From contig JAQGON010000198.1 of NCBI GenBank assembly GCA_028293565.1, forward strand, positions 1 to 45,334: a DNA stretch of 45,334 nucleotides. The letters are read 5' to 3'. Shown piece after piece: positions 9,748 through 19,823 of this stretch (within the stretch, counting starts at the first letter, position 1; each line of letters opens with the position of its first letter). The translations under genes were made by a program, and so were the position numbers. A model generated the notes under the pieces. That model was given only the letters and a program-made list of their open reading frames with translations. It did not search any database and was not told where the DNA came from. Source of the stretch: Verrucomicrobiota bacterium (GTDB lineage Bacteria; Verrucomicrobiota; Verrucomicrobiia; Opitutales; Opitutaceae).

Positions 9748-10736
9748 CCCTTGGCCAGCTCGGCGATTTCCGCGAGCGCGGCGTCGCGGACCGACGCAGG
9801 AACCAACGCGACCTCCCAGCCGTTTCGAGCGACGTGCGCCAGCTCCGGCCGCGTGAACTTCAATTCGCCCGCCAGCGCCTCGTACTCATCAGTCACCGAA
9901 TTGGCGAAGCAGAGCGGATCGTCGGTGCTCACCGTGCAGCGGATTCCCGCCTGCATCAGCCGGCGGATCGGATGCTCCGCCATCGTGCGGACGACCTGGA
10001 GCCGGACGTTGCTGATCGGACAGAGGTCGAACGTCACGCCGCGCTCGACCGCCAGTTTCACGACGGACGGATCCTCGATCGCGCGCACGCCGTGCTGGAT
10101 CCGCGTCACCCCGAGGAGCTCGATCGCTTCGCGAACCCGTTCCGGCCCGCCGAATTCCCCGGCATGGCACTTCGTCACTTTTCCCGCCGACCGCAGGCGC
10201 TCCCAGACGGCGGCCGTCTCCGGCTCCGTGCGCATCTGCTCGAAGCCGTGCAGGTCAACCCCCGCGAGGCCGCTCCAGGTGTGGAGCTGGTCGATGGTGG
10301 GCCGCAGGTCGCCGCTGAGGTCGCTCCGCAGCATTCCGGTGAAAATCCGCACCTCCAGCCCCGCCGGCACGGCGGCGCGGATCGCGGCGATGATCTCCGG
10401 TCCCGGCACGTTGATGAATTTCGTCACCGGCAGGTGGAAGCTCGTCTCGACGTAGCGGACGTTCTGCGCGACATGCCGCGCAAACATCACCTTCGTCGCC
10501 TCGTGATAACGCTCCGCCGAGGTGAACCACCCGAGGGCGTTTTCGAGGAGGATCCGCTCGAACTCGGGAAAGTTCGCATAGCGGTAGTCCGCGCGCCGGA
10601 ACTCCGGGTCCGCCGGATAACGCTGAACGTCGAAGCTCGTGAGCAGCTCATACGGCAGCGCCCCCTCCACGTGCAGGTGCGTCTCCGTCTTCGGCAGCGC
10701 CTGGATGAACTCGCGCATTCCCGATCTCATTTTCAA
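9744..10736 (-). CDS. Adenosine deaminase family protein
   Basis: Hydrolytic, zinc-dependent deaminase of the amidohydrolase superfamily, probably converting adenosine to inosine in purine salvage. Metal and catalytic residues are all visible in the 330-residue protein: H20 and H22 in [11 protein letters not shown]191 and E194 in CHAGE, H215 in RIQHG, and D272/D273 in STDDPLCF. The family also includes aminodeoxyfutalosine and 6-aminopurine deaminases. Because this organism has menD/menF/menB rather than futalosine genes here, a purine role is more likely. Three in-frame ATG codons near the N-terminus (10736, 10730, 10718) leave the exact start open. It follows the aminopeptidase by 23 bases and overlaps the rluD-like gene by four. 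Confidence 0.9.
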   Translation of the reverse strand: MKMRSGMREFIQALPKTETHLHVEGALPYELLTSFDVQRYPADPEFRRADYRYANFPEFERILLENALGWFTSAERYHEATKVMFARHVAQNVRYVETSFHLPVTKFINVPGPEIIAAIRAAVPAGLEVRIFTGMLRSDLSGDLRPTIDQLHTWSGLAGVDLHGFEQMRTEPETAAVWERLRSAGKVTKCHAGEFGGPERVREAIELLGVTRIQHGVRAIEDPSVVKLAVERGVTFDLCPISNVRLQVVRTMAEHPIRRLMQAGIRCTVSTDDPLCFANSVTDEYEALAGELKFTRPELAHVARNGWEVALVPASVRDAALAEIAELAKG

Positions 10737-10759
10737 CGGCGAAGGGATGCCGCTTCGCC

Positions 10760-11884
10760 TCAGTCTTCTTTTCCCAGAAGGTAGTCGGGGTTCAGCTTGT
10801 GCAGCGCCTTGGGGACGAAGAGGCCGTCCTTGCGGATGAGCTTGCCGTCGAACCAGATCTCGCCGCCGCCGTATTCCGGACGCTGGATGCAGACCATGTC
10901 CCAGTGCACCTGGGATTTGTTGCCGTTGCCCACGCCGTCGTACGCCTGCCCGGGCGTGAAGTGGAACGACCCCGCGATCTTCTCATCGAACAGGATGTCG
11001 CGCATGGGCTCGAGGATGTACGGGTTGAAGCCGATGGCGAACTCGCCGATGTAGCGCGCGCCCGCATCGCTGTTCAGGATATCGTTCAGCCGCGGCGTGT
11101 TGCTCGACGTCGCCTCGACAATCCGGCCCTGCTTGAACACGAGGCGGATATTGTCGAACGACGAGCCGAGATAGACCGTCGGCGTGTTGTACTGCACCAC
11201 GCCCTCGACGCTGTCCTTGACCGGACAGGAAAAAACCTCGCCGTCGGGAATGTTGCGCAGGCCGCCGCAGGGCTGCGAACCGATCCCGCGGATCGAAAAC
11301 CGCAGGTCGGTGCCCGGCCCCTTGATGTGCACCTTGTCCGTCGCATCCATCAGTTTCTTCAGCGCCGCCATTCCCGGAGTCAGGCGCCCGTAGTCGAGCG
11401 TGCAGACCTGGAGGTAGAATTCCTCGAACGCGTCGGTGCTCATTCCCGCCTGCTGCGCCATCGCCGGAGTCGGCCACCGGAGGACCACCCACTTGGTCTT
11501 GCCCACCCGGTGATCGAGCACCGGCTTCATCAGCCGGCTCACCATCTGCACCTTGTCCGACGGGATGTCCGATCCTTCGAAAATGTTTTCCGAACCGCGG
11601 AGCGCGATGTACGCGTCCATCCGCTGCATGCGCGCCAGCTCCACCTCGGCGAGCGGCGCGAACTGGGCTTCCTCGGCGCCGATCGAAAGCTCCCGCGACA
11701 CCCGCGAGCGGTGGATCTGAACGTACGGCAGCGCCCCGAGTTTCCGCGCGGCGCGGATCAGCGCGATCACGATCGAGTCGGGCACGTCGAACGCATCGAT
11801 CAGCACGCGCTCGCCTTTTTTCAGCTCCGTGGAGAATCCCGTCAGTCCTTCGGCCAGCTTGGTAATCCGGGAATCGAGAATCAT
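10760..11884 (-). CDS. M29-family metallo-aminopeptidase (AmpS/AmpT type)
   Basis: A cytoplasmic dimeric aminopeptidase that removes N-terminal residues from peptides with a two-metal centre. The 374-residue length fits the family. The conserved metal ligands and nearby residues are E216 in NIPDGEVF, E281 in [10 protein letters not shown]308 in GSFHFTPG, Y315, and H327/D329 in SQVHWDM. The N-terminal half (1-180) is the typical alpha/beta domain. It is the first gene of a three-gene minus-strand operon with the deaminase and pseudouridine synthase. The relationship between these jobs is not obvious beyond general turnover of peptides and nucleosides. Confidence 0.93.
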   Translation of the reverse strand: MILDSRITKLAEGLTGFSTELKKGERVLIDAFDVPDSIVIALIRAARKLGALPYVQIHRSRVSRELSIGAEEAQFAPLAEVELARMQRMDAYIALRGSENIFEGSDIPSDKVQMVSRLMKPVLDHRVGKTKWVVLRWPTPAMAQQAGMSTDAFEEFYLQVCTLDYGRLTPGMAALKKLMDATDKVHIKGPGTDLRFSIRGIGSQPCGGLRNIPDGEVFSCPVKDSVEGVVQYNTPTVYLGSSFDNIRLVFKQGRIVEATSSNTPRLNDILNSDAGARYIGEFAIGFNPYILEPMRDILFDEKIAGSFHFTPGQAYDGVGNGNKSQVHWDMVCIQRPEYGGGEIWFDGKLIRKDGLFVPKALHKLNPDYLLGKED

Positions 11885-11995
11885 GCCCGTGAGCTAACGT
11901 GCGCGGGGCGTCCGTCCGCAAGGGGATTTCTCCGGCGTCCCCGGCCGGCGCAAATCGGCGCTTGGTTTCGCGCCTCGCGGCTTTAGGAATTCCCG

Positions 11996-14044
11996 ATGCT
12001 CCAAACGGGACTGTTTCCGATCCGCCGACGATGGATCTTTCTGCTGGCGCTCGGGTGCGCCGCGATCTTTGCGGTCAGCACCCACCACGCGTGGGAGGAT
12101 TATTACATCACTTACCGGTCGAGCAGGAATCTCGCGACCGGCCACGGGCTGGTCTATAACGTCGGCGACCGCCTGCACACCTTCACCTCGCCGCTCGGGG
12201 TGCTGCTGCCGGCGGTGGCGCGCCTGCTGACGCTCAACACGTCGGACGTCGGCGCCCTCTGGATCTTCCGCGGCATGAGCGGCCTGGCGTTCGCGGGCGC
12301 CGCAGTGCTGCTGTTCGAGGCGGCCCGGCGGATGCGTTGCGGGCCCGCCGCCGCGCTCGCCGCCACGGCCTGGCTCTGCCTGGATGCCAAGAGCGTCGAT
12401 TTCACCATCAATGGAATGGAAACGGGGTTCATGCTCCTGTTCCTCGCCTACGCGCTGTGGGCGCAGTTCGCGCCGACACCCGGGCGCCGCTGGATTCACC
12501 TGGGAGCGGCGTGGGGCGGGCTGATGTGGACCCGGCCGGACAGCTTCATCTACATCGGGCTCATCGCCGTCGCCGCCTGGCTTTTCAACCGTCCGGAAGA
12601 TTCCGGGATTTCCCGCCGCGAACTCATTGTCCTCCTGCTGCGCGCGGCGGCGCTCTGCGCGGTGATCTACCTGCCGTGGTTTCTCACGGCCTGGGGATAT
12701 TACGGCTCGCCGATCCCGCACACCATCGTCGCCAAGTCGTCGGTGAGCCCGCACACCGGGAATCTCTCCGGCGCCTTCCTCGCCCTGCTCCGTTTCCCGA
12801 TCACGGTCTGGGACGGCGCCAGCACGATCGAGGCGACTTTTCTTCCCTCCTATTACATGGCGGGCGGCTGGCCGTCCGCGGTCGTGACGATTGCCCGCAT
12901 CCTTGGCTCCGCCGCGGCGCTCGTCTGGCTCCTACCCTTCGTGCGCTCCGGCAGCCGGATGGCTTCGTTCGTATTTTTCGGCGCGCATGCGTACCTGTCG
13001 TGGTTCCCCTATTTCCCGTTTCCCTGGTACGTGCCACCCACGACCCTGCTCGCGTGCCTGGCGCTCGGCGGTCTCGTCGAAAGCGCCGGCGGCAGCCGCG
13101 GATTTGCCGGCGCCGGCTGGCGGCGCGTCCTGGCGCGCGGCGCGGTCGCGCTCGCGGCGGCGTTCGTCGCCCTGCAGGCGTGGACGCTCGGCGCGACGGC
13201 GCGGCAGGTCGCGGAATTCCAGCGGATCATCGAGAACCACAACCGCCGGGCGATCGGGGAATGGCTCCGGGAGCACGCCCGCCCGGAGGATGCGGTCTTC
13301 CTCGAGCCGCTCGGCTACATCGGATATTTTTCCGGGCTGAAAACGTACGACTGGCCCGGACTTTCCTCGCGGGAAGTCGTCAACACCCACCGGAAGCTCG
13401 GCCCGCAGTGGAGCCGGATCGTCATGTCCCTTCACCCCGAATGGCTCGTGCTGCGCCCGCCCGAGATCGAGCGCATGACGGCGGAAATGCCGGACTTTTT
13501 CTCGACCCTCTACCGGCCCGTCCGCGAGTTCGACGTCCGGGAGGAGGTGGCGCACGCAGACATCCACGGACGTCCGCTCCTGGCGATGGACGCGCGGTTC
13601 ATCGTCTTTCGCCGCCAGCGGATGCAAACGATGAAGGAGGATTTCGGCCGCCTCGAAACGCGCTATCCCGGCCCGCTGCTGGAAGCCAAGATCGACAATA
13701 TGCCGATGTGGCTCGTCCACGCGCCGGGATCGCTGACGATCAAGGTGCCGGTGGGGGCGCTTTCGATGCGGATCGCGTTCGCGCTGGCGCCGGACTCCTA
13801 CGCGGCCGATCCCAAGACCACCGGCGCCGGCTTCCAGATCGAATGGGTTGACGGCGACCGCATGGAAATCCTGATGCATCGCGAACTCGACCCGGCAAAC
13901 CGGCCGGCCGACCGGCCGGCGCAGGTTTTCGAGGGGAAACTCCCGGAGCGCGGCACCGCCGCCGCCGTCCTCATCCTTCGGACCCTTCCCGGCGAATCGG
14001 ACACGAAGGACTGGACCTGCTGGGCTCGGCCGGAATTCTGGTGA
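11996..14044 (+). CDS. Multi-pass membrane GT-C glycosyltransferase-like protein
   Basis: The 682-residue protein has about ten hydrophobic segments in its first 430 residues and a soluble domain of about 250 residues at the C-terminus, probably outside the membrane. After the first membrane helix it carries WEDYYITYRSSRNLATGHGL, the acidic-aromatic loop typical of GT-C enzymes that use polyprenyl-phosphate sugars, followed by FTSPLGVLL. A second loop reads DFTINGMETG. This suggests transfer of a sugar from a lipid carrier to an envelope glycan or protein. The donor and acceptor cannot be inferred. The gene stands alone, divergent from the aminopeptidase and convergent with lpxK, which does not place it in a glycan cluster. 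Confidence 0.8.
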   Translation: MLQTGLFPIRRRWIFLLALGCAAIFAVSTHHAWEDYYITYRSSRNLATGHGLVYNVGDRLHTFTSPLGVLLPAVARLLTLNTSDVGALWIFRGMSGLAFAGAAVLLFEAARRMRCGPAAALAATAWLCLDAKSVDFTINGMETGFMLLFLAYALWAQFAPTPGRRWIHLGAAWGGLMWTRPDSFIYIGLIAVAAWLFNRPEDSGISRRELIVLLLRAAALCAVIYLPWFLTAWGYYGSPIPHTIVAKSSVSPHTGNLSGAFLALLRFPITVWDGASTIEATFLPSYYMAGGWPSAVVTIARILGSAAALVWLLPFVRSGSRMASFVFFGAHAYLSWFPYFPFPWYVPPTTLLACLALGGLVESAGGSRGFAGAGWRRVLARGAVALAAAFVALQAWTLGATARQVAEFQRIIENHNRRAIGEWLREHARPEDAVFLEPLGYIGYFSGLKTYDWPGLSSREVVNTHRKLGPQWSRIVMSLHPEWLVLRPPEIERMTAEMPDFFSTLYRPVREFDVREEVAHADIHGRPLLAMDARFIVFRRQRMQTMKEDFGRLETRYPGPLLEAKIDNMPMWLVHAPGSLTIKVPVGALSMRIAFALAPDSYAADPKTTGAGFQIEWVDGDRMEILMHRELDPANRPADRPAQVFEGKLPERGTAAAVLILRTLPGESDTKDWTCWARPEFW

Positions 14045-14059
14045 AGGCGATCGTCGTTG

Positions 14060-14083
14060 TCCGCGAGGAATCGGTCTCGCGGA
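14060..14083. terminator. Possible bidirectional hairpin between convergent genes
   Basis: TCCGCGAG (14060-14067) pairs with CTCGCGGA (14076-14083) around an eight-base loop in the 69-base gap between the glycosyltransferase and lpxK stop codons. No T-run follows on either strand, so termination is only suggested by position. Confidence 0.3.
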
Positions 14084-14113
14084 ACCGCGATCAAACGATT
14101 TGGGCCTTGGGCC

Positions 14114-15325
14114 TCATTCCGGAGACCGCGAGCCGCTGGTGCGAAAGCAGATCCGGCTGACGGCTTCGTCAAAGTCCGCCGCGCCGCGGATGATCTCGAT
14201 CTCGAGCCGCAGGTAAAACAGCGGCAGCGGGAACACCCGGTTCTCCGGCAGGCGCACCGCATCCTTTTCGGTGGTCACGAGACAGTCCGCGCCTTCGCGA
14301 CGCGCGAGGTCGAAGAGGGCGTCCACGTCCTCGTCGGTGTACCGGTAATGATCGAGAAACCGCTCGCGCGCGACGAGCTTCGCGCCGAGCTCGCGGAGAA
14401 ACCGCTCGAAACTCTCCGGCGTCGCGATGCCGCTGAACGCCGCGACACGCCGCCCCTTCAGATACGAGAGCGGCTCGCGCGCGCCGGGCGCCTCGCGTGC
14501 GAAATTGAAGCGCTGCAGGAACTGCGGGCGGTGCGCGCACTCGATGATGTCCGCCGACGGATTGTGCCGGGCGATCAGCGCCTCCAGCTCGGTGTCGCGC
14601 TGGCCGTTGGACTTGGTGAGGAAAACGTAGCTGGCGCGCTTCAGGTGCTTGATCGGCTCGCGCAGGATGCCGCGGGGCAGAAGGTGCCCGTTTCCGAACG
14701 GATTCGTCTTGTCGACCAGCAGGAGGTTCAGGCGGCCCTTCAGCGGCAGGTACTGGAACCCGTCGTCGAGCACGAGCGTGTCGCAGCCGAACCGCTTGAT
14801 CGCGTAGGCGCCGGCCTTCACGCGATTCTTGTCCACGAGCACGATCACGCCGGGAAGGTTGCGCGCGAGCATGAAGGGCTCGTCGCCGGCCTCCTCGCTG
14901 TTGAGGAGGACGCGCTCGCCGTCGCTCACGATGCGCGGCGGCGGCTCCTCGGTGTGGGTCAGCGCGAACCAGGCCTTCTTCCAGAAGGGCGAGGTCTTGC
15001 TCTTGTAGCCGCGGCTGAGGATCGCGACCTTCCGCCCGCGGTCGCGGAGGGCGCGCGCGAACGTCTCGACGACCGGGGTCTTGCCGGTGCCGCCGACGGT
15101 CAGGTTTCCCACCACCACCACGAGGCAGCCCAGCGGCTGGTCGTGAAAGATCCGGTGGCGGTACAGCCAGAGCCGCGCCTGCACGATCAGGTTGAAGAGC
15201 CACGACATCGCCTGCAGCGCCGCGCCGTAGACGGCCGCGCCCGCGCCGGCCTGGCGGCCGAGGATCACGTCAATCGTATAGAGCTCCAGCGCGTTGAGTT
15301 TCTTCTGGAACCAGGATTGGGACAT
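14114..15325 (-). CDS. lpxK: Tetraacyldisaccharide 4'-kinase (lipid A kinase)
   Basis: LpxK phosphorylates the 4' position of the lipid A disaccharide at the inner membrane, so the cell should make lipid A. The ATG at 15325 gives 403 residues; the frame is open far upstream but that part lies antisense to the aminotransferase. An N-terminal hydrophobic helix (about 28-55) is followed by [19 protein letters not shown], the P-loop of this family. Further family blocks are [40 protein letters not shown] and LPRGILREP. The C-terminal part has [15 protein letters not shown] and [12 protein letters not shown]. The 403-residue length exceeds E. coli LpxK mainly through the N-terminal membrane region. 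It diverges from the aminotransferase gene. Confidence 0.95.
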   Translation of the reverse strand: MSQSWFQKKLNALELYTIDVILGRQAGAGAAVYGAALQAMSWLFNLIVQARLWLYRHRIFHDQPLGCLVVVVGNLTVGGTGKTPVVETFARALRDRGRKVAILSRGYKSKTSPFWKKAWFALTHTEEPPPRIVSDGERVLLNSEEAGDEPFMLARNLPGVIVLVDKNRVKAGAYAIKRFGCDTLVLDDGFQYLPLKGRLNLLLVDKTNPFGNGHLLPRGILREPIKHLKRASYVFLTKSNGQRDTELEALIARHNPSADIIECAHRPQFLQRFNFAREAPGAREPLSYLKGRRVAAFSGIATPESFERFLRELGAKLVARERFLDHYRYTDEDVDALFDLARREGADCLVTTEKDAVRLPENRVFPLPLFYLRLEIEIIRGAADFDEAVSRICFRTSGSRSPE

Positions 15326-15457
15326 TGCGCTGACGGGAATGAAGGTTGACGCCGCCCGCCGCGCAAACTGTTTTGCGACGGTGCCGCCCGTGTCGGGATG
15401 GCATGGGCGTCCCGCCCCGGGTTCGAATTCTTCCGTCTCACCTTTTCCCGTCCAACC

Positions 15458-16543
15458 ATGAGCTACAAACTCTTCATCCCCGGCCCCGTCGCGGTCTCGG
15501 AAAAAACGCTGCAGGCGATGGCGCAGCCGATGATCGGCCACCGGAGCACCGACTTCGTCGCCCTCTACCAGAAGATCCAGCCCGAGCTGCAGGCGCTGTT
15601 CTACACGAAGGATCCGGTCTACCTCTCGACCAGCAGCGCCTGGGGCGTGATGGAGGGATCGCTCCGCAACGTGGTGCAGAAAAAAGTGCTCTGCTGCATG
15701 AACGGCGCGTTCTCCGACAAATGGCTCGACGTCGCGCAGCGCTGCGGCAAGGCCGCGGGCTCGCTCAAGTACGAGTGGGGCCAGCCGATCGACCCTTCCG
15801 CGCTGCGCCGCGAGCTGGCCACCGGCCAGTACGACGCCGTCACCCTGATCCACAACGAGACCTCCTGTGGCTGCATGACCGACCTGGCAGCTGTGATGGC
15901 GGTGCTCCGCGAGTTTCCCGGCGTGATCAGCATCATCGACACCATCAGCTCCTTCAGCGCGCTCGCCATCCGGAAGGACGAGCTCGGGATCGACGTGATG
16001 ATCACCGGCTCCCAGAAGGCGCTCGCGCTGCCGCCGGGGCTCTCGCTGTTCTCGGTGAACCGGCGCGCGCTCGACCGCGCCGCGGCGACCGCGGACCGCG
16101 GCTATTATTTCGATTTCCTCGAGTTCCAGAAGAACCACGAAAACGGCATGACGCCGAGCACGCCGGTGATTCCCCTGATCTACGCGCTGCGCTCGAAGCT
16201 CGAGGACATCCGCGCCGAGGGCGTGGAGACGCGCTACGCCCGGCATGCGCGCCTGAACCGCACGGTGCGCGACTGGGCCGCGGGCAAGGGGTTCACGCTG
16301 TTTCCGAAGGAGGGCTTCGGGTCCGTCACCCTGAACTGCTTCAACAACGTTCCGGGTTACGATCTGGGCGCGCTGAACAAGATCCTCAAGTCGAAGCACC
16401 ACCTCGTGATCGACGGCGGCTACGGAAAACTGAAGGGCAAGGCCTTTCGGATTTCGAACATGGGCGACGAGACCGACGCGACGATCGCGGAGCTGCTCAA
16501 GGCGCTGGACTCGGCGCTGCCGGAAACGCCGAAGGCAACGTAG
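15458..16543 (+). CDS. Class V pyridoxal-phosphate aminotransferase (alanine/serine-glyoxylate type)
   Basis: The 361-residue protein belongs to the fold-type I aminotransferases that act on alanine, serine or aspartate with glyoxylate or pyruvate. The cofactor lysine is K187 in [14 protein letters not shown], and D161 in IIDTISS contacts the pyridine nitrogen. [15 protein letters not shown] forms the phosphate-binding loop. The N-terminal [16 protein letters not shown] segment is characteristic. The ATG at 15458 is chosen over one at 15398 because it places this motif at the usual position. A role in serine/glycine metabolism, possibly as the phosphoserine aminotransferase substitute seen in some lineages, is inference. 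It is divergent from lpxK, and a repeat separates it from topB. Confidence 0.85.
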   Translation: MSYKLFIPGPVAVSEKTLQAMAQPMIGHRSTDFVALYQKIQPELQALFYTKDPVYLSTSSAWGVMEGSLRNVVQKKVLCCMNGAFSDKWLDVAQRCGKAAGSLKYEWGQPIDPSALRRELATGQYDAVTLIHNETSCGCMTDLAAVMAVLREFPGVISIIDTISSFSALAIRKDELGIDVMITGSQKALALPPGLSLFSVNRRALDRAAATADRGYYFDFLEFQKNHENGMTPSTPVIPLIYALRSKLEDIRAEGVETRYARHARLNRTVRDWAAGKGFTLFPKEGFGSVTLNCFNNVPGYDLGALNKILKSKHHLVIDGGYGKLKGKAFRISNMGDETDATIAELLKALDSALPETPKAT

Positions 16544-16562
16544 CACGCGGGTTCGAGTCCGC

Positions 16563-16633
16563 GGTGGAACGCGTTGCCCTCAACGCGTTGGCCGCTCCGT
16601 CTGCCCTTTGAGTCCTGCTCGCACCTCCAGCGC
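16563..16633. repeat. REPIN-like element, family C, copy 2 (compact, right end degraded)
   Basis: Begins GGTGGAACGCGTTG and has the compact left hairpin AACGCGTTG-ccct-CAACGCGTT without the insert seen in copies 1 and 3. The spacer CCGTCTGCCCTTTGAGTCCT and the following CCTCCAGCGC match the family, but the closing right arm is lost. It lies between tandem genes (aminotransferase and topB). Confidence 0.75.
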
Positions 16634-16734
16634 GACGAAGCCGCGCGTGCTTCCGCCGAAAAACGGCGGCAAGAAAATCGCGCCGCCCGATGGCGACTGA
16701 GTCAGTTGACGAAAACAATTTCTTGCACTCCCTC

Positions 16735-16759
16735 GCGGCGGGGCCTAACGCCTCGCCGC
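16735..16759 (+). promoter_or_regulatory. Stable hairpin immediately upstream of the topB start codon
   Basis: GCGGCGGGGC (16735-16744) pairs with GCCTCGCCGC (16750-16759), ten pairs with one G-U, around the loop CTAAC. It ends three bases before the ATG at 16763, so it covers the place of a ribosome binding site and could lower translation. No T-run follows, so it is not an intrinsic terminator. Confidence 0.4.
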
Positions 16760-16762
16760 CTC

Positions 16763-19558
16763 ATGAAGTCACTCATCATCGCCGAGAAGCCCTCGGTGGC
16801 CGCGGATCTGGCCAAGGCGCTCGGCAAAATTCCGAAGAAGGGTGACCACTATGAGGACGACGAGCATGTGATTTCCTACGCGCTCGGCCACCTCGTCGAA
16901 CTCGAGATGCCGGAGGACATCGACAAGAAGAAATACGGCTTCTGGCGGCTCGAGACACTGCCGATCATCCCCGAAAAATTCGGACTGAAGCCGATCGAAG
17001 CGTCCAAGGACCGCTACAACGCCCTGAAAAAACTTCTCGCCCGCAAGGACATCGACCAGGTGATCAACGCCTGCGACGCCGGCCGCGAGGGCGAGCTGAT
17101 TTTCGCCTACCTCTACCAGCTGACGAAGAGCAAGCTGCCCGTGAAGCGCGCCTGGATGCAGACCATGACCGCCGGCGGCATCAAGCAGGCGTTCGAGAAC
17201 CTGCGCGACGGCGCGCAGATGGCCGGCCTCGCTGACGCGGCGCGCTGCCGCAGCGAGAGCGACTGGCTCATCGGCATCAACGGCACGCGCGCGCTGACCA
17301 AGCGCATGTTCGGCTCGCGGGCAGGAAACGTCGCGTCGGTCGGACGCGTCCAGACCCCGACCCTCGCGATCGTCTACGCGCGCGAACTCGAGATCCGCAA
17401 TTTCAAGCCCCGCGCCTTCTGGCGGGTGACCGCGTCGTTCGAGGTCGCGAAGGGAAAATACGAGGGGGCGTACCAGCGCCCCAATTTCAAGCGCGCGGAA
17501 AATGACGATCACGACCGGATCGACCGGATCTGGGACAAGGCCCAGGCCGAGGCGATTGTCGCCGCCGCGCCCGCCGGTTCGCAGGCGGGCGTCACCGAGG
17601 AGAAGAAGGCCAGCACGCAGGTCGCCCCGCGCCTTTACGACCTCACCACACTCCAGCGCGAGGCGAACAACCGCTTCGGCCTGCCGGCGCGGCGCACCCT
17701 GCAGATCGCGCAGTCCCTCTACGAAAAGCACAAGGCGATCACCTACCCGCGCACCGACTCGCGCGCGCTGCCGGAGGATTACATCCCGACGGTCCGCGAG
17801 GCCCTCGGCAACCTGCCGGGCGATCTCGGAAAGCACGCGCAGAAAGTCCTGGCCGAGGGCTGGGTGCGGCCGAACAAGCGCATCTTCAACAACGCGCAGA
17901 TTTCCGACCACTTCGCCATCATCCCGACCAGCACGGAGCCCAGCCACCTCGACGAGATGGAGGCCAAGGTCTACGACATGATCGCGCGGCGCTTTGTCGC
18001 GGTGTTCTACCCCGCGGCGGAATTCGACATCACGACGCGGACCAGCACCGTCGCGGGCCACGACTTCAAGACCGAGGGGAAAGTGCTCACCTCCGCGGGC
18101 TGGCTGGCCGTCTATGGCAAGGCGACGCTCGACGACGATGCCGCCGCCGACTCCAAGGCGCTCCCCGCCCTGAGCGCCGACGACGGCTCGCCGCCGAAGG
18201 CGGTGATCGCGGAAGTCCGCCTGCACGACGAAACGACCAGGCCGCCGCCGCGTTACACCGAGGCGACGCTGCTGTCGGCAATGGAAGGCGCGGGAAAATT
18301 GATCGAGGACGAGGAATTCGCCGAGGCGATGAAGGAGCGCGGGCTCGGGACACCGGCGACGCGCGCCGACACCATCGACGGGCTGATCAACCAGAAATAC
18401 ATGGAGCGGCCGCAGCGGGAGCTCGTGCCCACGGCCAAGGCCGAGCAGCTCCTCCAGTTCCTTTCCGCCGTGAAGGCCGACGCGCTCACCCTCCCGGCGA
18501 TGACCGGCGAGTGGGAGTTCAAGCTCCGCCAGATGGAGCATGCGAAGTTTCCCCGTTCGCAGTTCATGGACGACGTCATCGAGCAGACCAAAGGGATCGT
18601 CGAGCGCGTGAAGGGCTTTGAGGAGGACGATTCCGTGGCGCGGGTGACCGACATCCCCTCGCCCACCGACGGCAAGCCGCTGCGCGAGACCCTCCGCGGC
18701 TACAAGTCGCAGGACGGCGAGTTCATGATCTACAAGGTCATCGGCGGACGAAAAATGGAGGAATCCGAGGTGCGCGACCTCGTGGTGAAAGGCACCGTCG
18801 GCCCGCTCGACGGTTTCATCTCGGCGAAAACCCGGAACCGTTTTTCCGCCCTGCTGCGCCTGGTGAGGGACGAGGAAAAGGGCAAGTGGAAGGCCGAGTA
18901 CGATTTCGGCGACAAGGTCGACCTCGCCACGGTCGAGCCGTACTGGACGGATCCGCAGACGGGCGCGGGCCTGGTCGAGGTCGGCTCGAGTCACGTGCTG
19001 CGCGAGCGCGAGGGAGAAGGCTGGAAGCAGGGCTTCCGGATCGGCCGGCTGATGTGCCAGAAGCCGATCACGCGGGAATACGCGATCCAGCTCGTGAGCG
19101 AGGGAAAGACCGAGCTGATCAAGGGCTTCATCTCCAAGAAGGGCCGGCCCTTCGACGCCTTCCTCAAGCGCGAAGGCCCGAAATTCACGTGGGAATTTCC
19201 GCCGCGTGCGCCGAAGCTCGACAAGGACGGCAAGCCTATCGCCCGGAAGTCCAAGGCGCCGCCGGATCTGACGCAGGCGGCCGTGCTCGGCCAGAGCAAG
19301 GCGTTCAACGGCGAGATCCTCCAGGCGGGTGACAGTTATTATGTGCGCCGCCCGGACCAGGACAACCGCATCGTCTTCACGATGAAGCGGCACATCTGCC
19401 AGAAGGAGATCCCGCCGGGCGAGCTGCAGAACCTGCTCGAAAACGGACGCACCAATCTCATCGAGGGCTTCACCTCGAAGCGCAACCAGCCCTTCAACGC
19501 CTATCTCGTCCTCTCGAAAACGCGCACGAAGGCCGATTTCGAATTCCCGCCGAGATAA
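16763..19558 (+). CDS. topB: DNA topoisomerase III (type IA) with C-terminal repeat domains
   Basis: Relaxes and decatenates DNA by passing one strand through an enzyme-linked nick. The 931-residue protein starts MKSLIIAEKPSVAADLAKAL, the Toprim domain of TopB proteins with catalytic E8, and carries the acidic DAGREGELI motif at 105-113. SVGRVQTPTLAIV and the active-site tyrosine Y328 in ITYPRTDS follow. From about residue 660 to the end it has several copies of a topoisomerase C-terminal repeat, recognisable by phrases such as GFISKKGRPFDAFL and GFTSKRNQPFNAYL, in place of Cys4 zinc fingers. The ATG at 16763 is chosen by family alignment; the frame is open upstream across a repeat. A hairpin sits just before the start. 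Confidence 0.93.
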   Translation: MKSLIIAEKPSVAADLAKALGKIPKKGDHYEDDEHVISYALGHLVELEMPEDIDKKKYGFWRLETLPIIPEKFGLKPIEASKDRYNALKKLLARKDIDQVINACDAGREGELIFAYLYQLTKSKLPVKRAWMQTMTAGGIKQAFENLRDGAQMAGLADAARCRSESDWLIGINGTRALTKRMFGSRAGNVASVGRVQTPTLAIVYARELEIRNFKPRAFWRVTASFEVAKGKYEGAYQRPNFKRAENDDHDRIDRIWDKAQAEAIVAAAPAGSQAGVTEEKKASTQVAPRLYDLTTLQREANNRFGLPARRTLQIAQSLYEKHKAITYPRTDSRALPEDYIPTVREALGNLPGDLGKHAQKVLAEGWVRPNKRIFNNAQISDHFAIIPTSTEPSHLDEMEAKVYDMIARRFVAVFYPAAEFDITTRTSTVAGHDFKTEGKVLTSAGWLAVYGKATLDDDAAADSKALPALSADDGSPPKAVIAEVRLHDETTRPPPRYTEATLLSAMEGAGKLIEDEEFAEAMKERGLGTPATRADTIDGLINQKYMERPQRELVPTAKAEQLLQFLSAVKADALTLPAMTGEWEFKLRQMEHAKFPRSQFMDDVIEQTKGIVERVKGFEEDDSVARVTDIPSPTDGKPLRETLRGYKSQDGEFMIYKVIGGRKMEESEVRDLVVKGTVGPLDGFISAKTRNRFSALLRLVRDEEKGKWKAEYDFGDKVDLATVEPYWTDPQTGAGLVEVGSSHVLREREGEGWKQGFRIGRLMCQKPITREYAIQLVSEGKTELIKGFISKKGRPFDAFLKREGPKFTWEFPPRAPKLDKDGKPIARKSKAPPDLTQAAVLGQSKAFNGEILQAGDSYYVRRPDQDNRIVFTMKRHICQKEIPPGELQNLLENGRTNLIEGFTSKRNQPFNAYLVLSKTRTKADFEFPPR

Positions 19559-19606
19559 CGCACGCAGGCATTTTTCCGCGAATGCGGGGAATGTTCGCCG
19601 ACAATC

Positions 19607-19725
19607 GGTGGAGTGCGTTGTCGCAGACCCTGAGCTTGTCGAACGGGCCCCCAACGCGCTGGCGGTGCGAGCTGACCCCTTTGTCGTCGCGGAGCCTCCA
19701 GCGCATTGGGGCTATGCGCTCCACC
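19607..19725. repeat. REPIN-like palindromic element, family C, copy 3 (expanded left hairpin)
   Basis: Left end GGTGGAGTGCGTTG and right end CTATGCGCTCCACC are inverted. As in copy 1, the left loop is expanded by a sequence with ACCCTGAGCTTGTCGAACGG, while the right hairpin is compact (GCGCATTG-gggc-TATGCGC). It lies between topB and the next gene on the same strand. Confidence 0.85.
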
Positions 19726-19823
19726 ATCCGGGCCCTGCTTTTGGATTGCCGCCCCGGTGTCAGCGCTGGATTGAAGGGTGCGGCACGGTAACTTCCCGGC
19801 CGGCCCCGCGTCACTACCGCACC

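Noticed and set aside
15326-16546. N-terminal extension of lpxK to 810 residues
   Set aside because: The extra 407 codons are antisense to the class V aminotransferase; LpxK homology begins only at the ATG at 15325.
16706-16734. Promoter for topB based on TTGACG at 16706
   Set aside because: No acceptable -10 hexamer is found at 16-18 bases (the sequence there is TCCCTC-like).
16769-19654. 961-codon open frame antisense to topB
   Set aside because: Same shadow effect; it mirrors the topB codons and has no recognisable motif.
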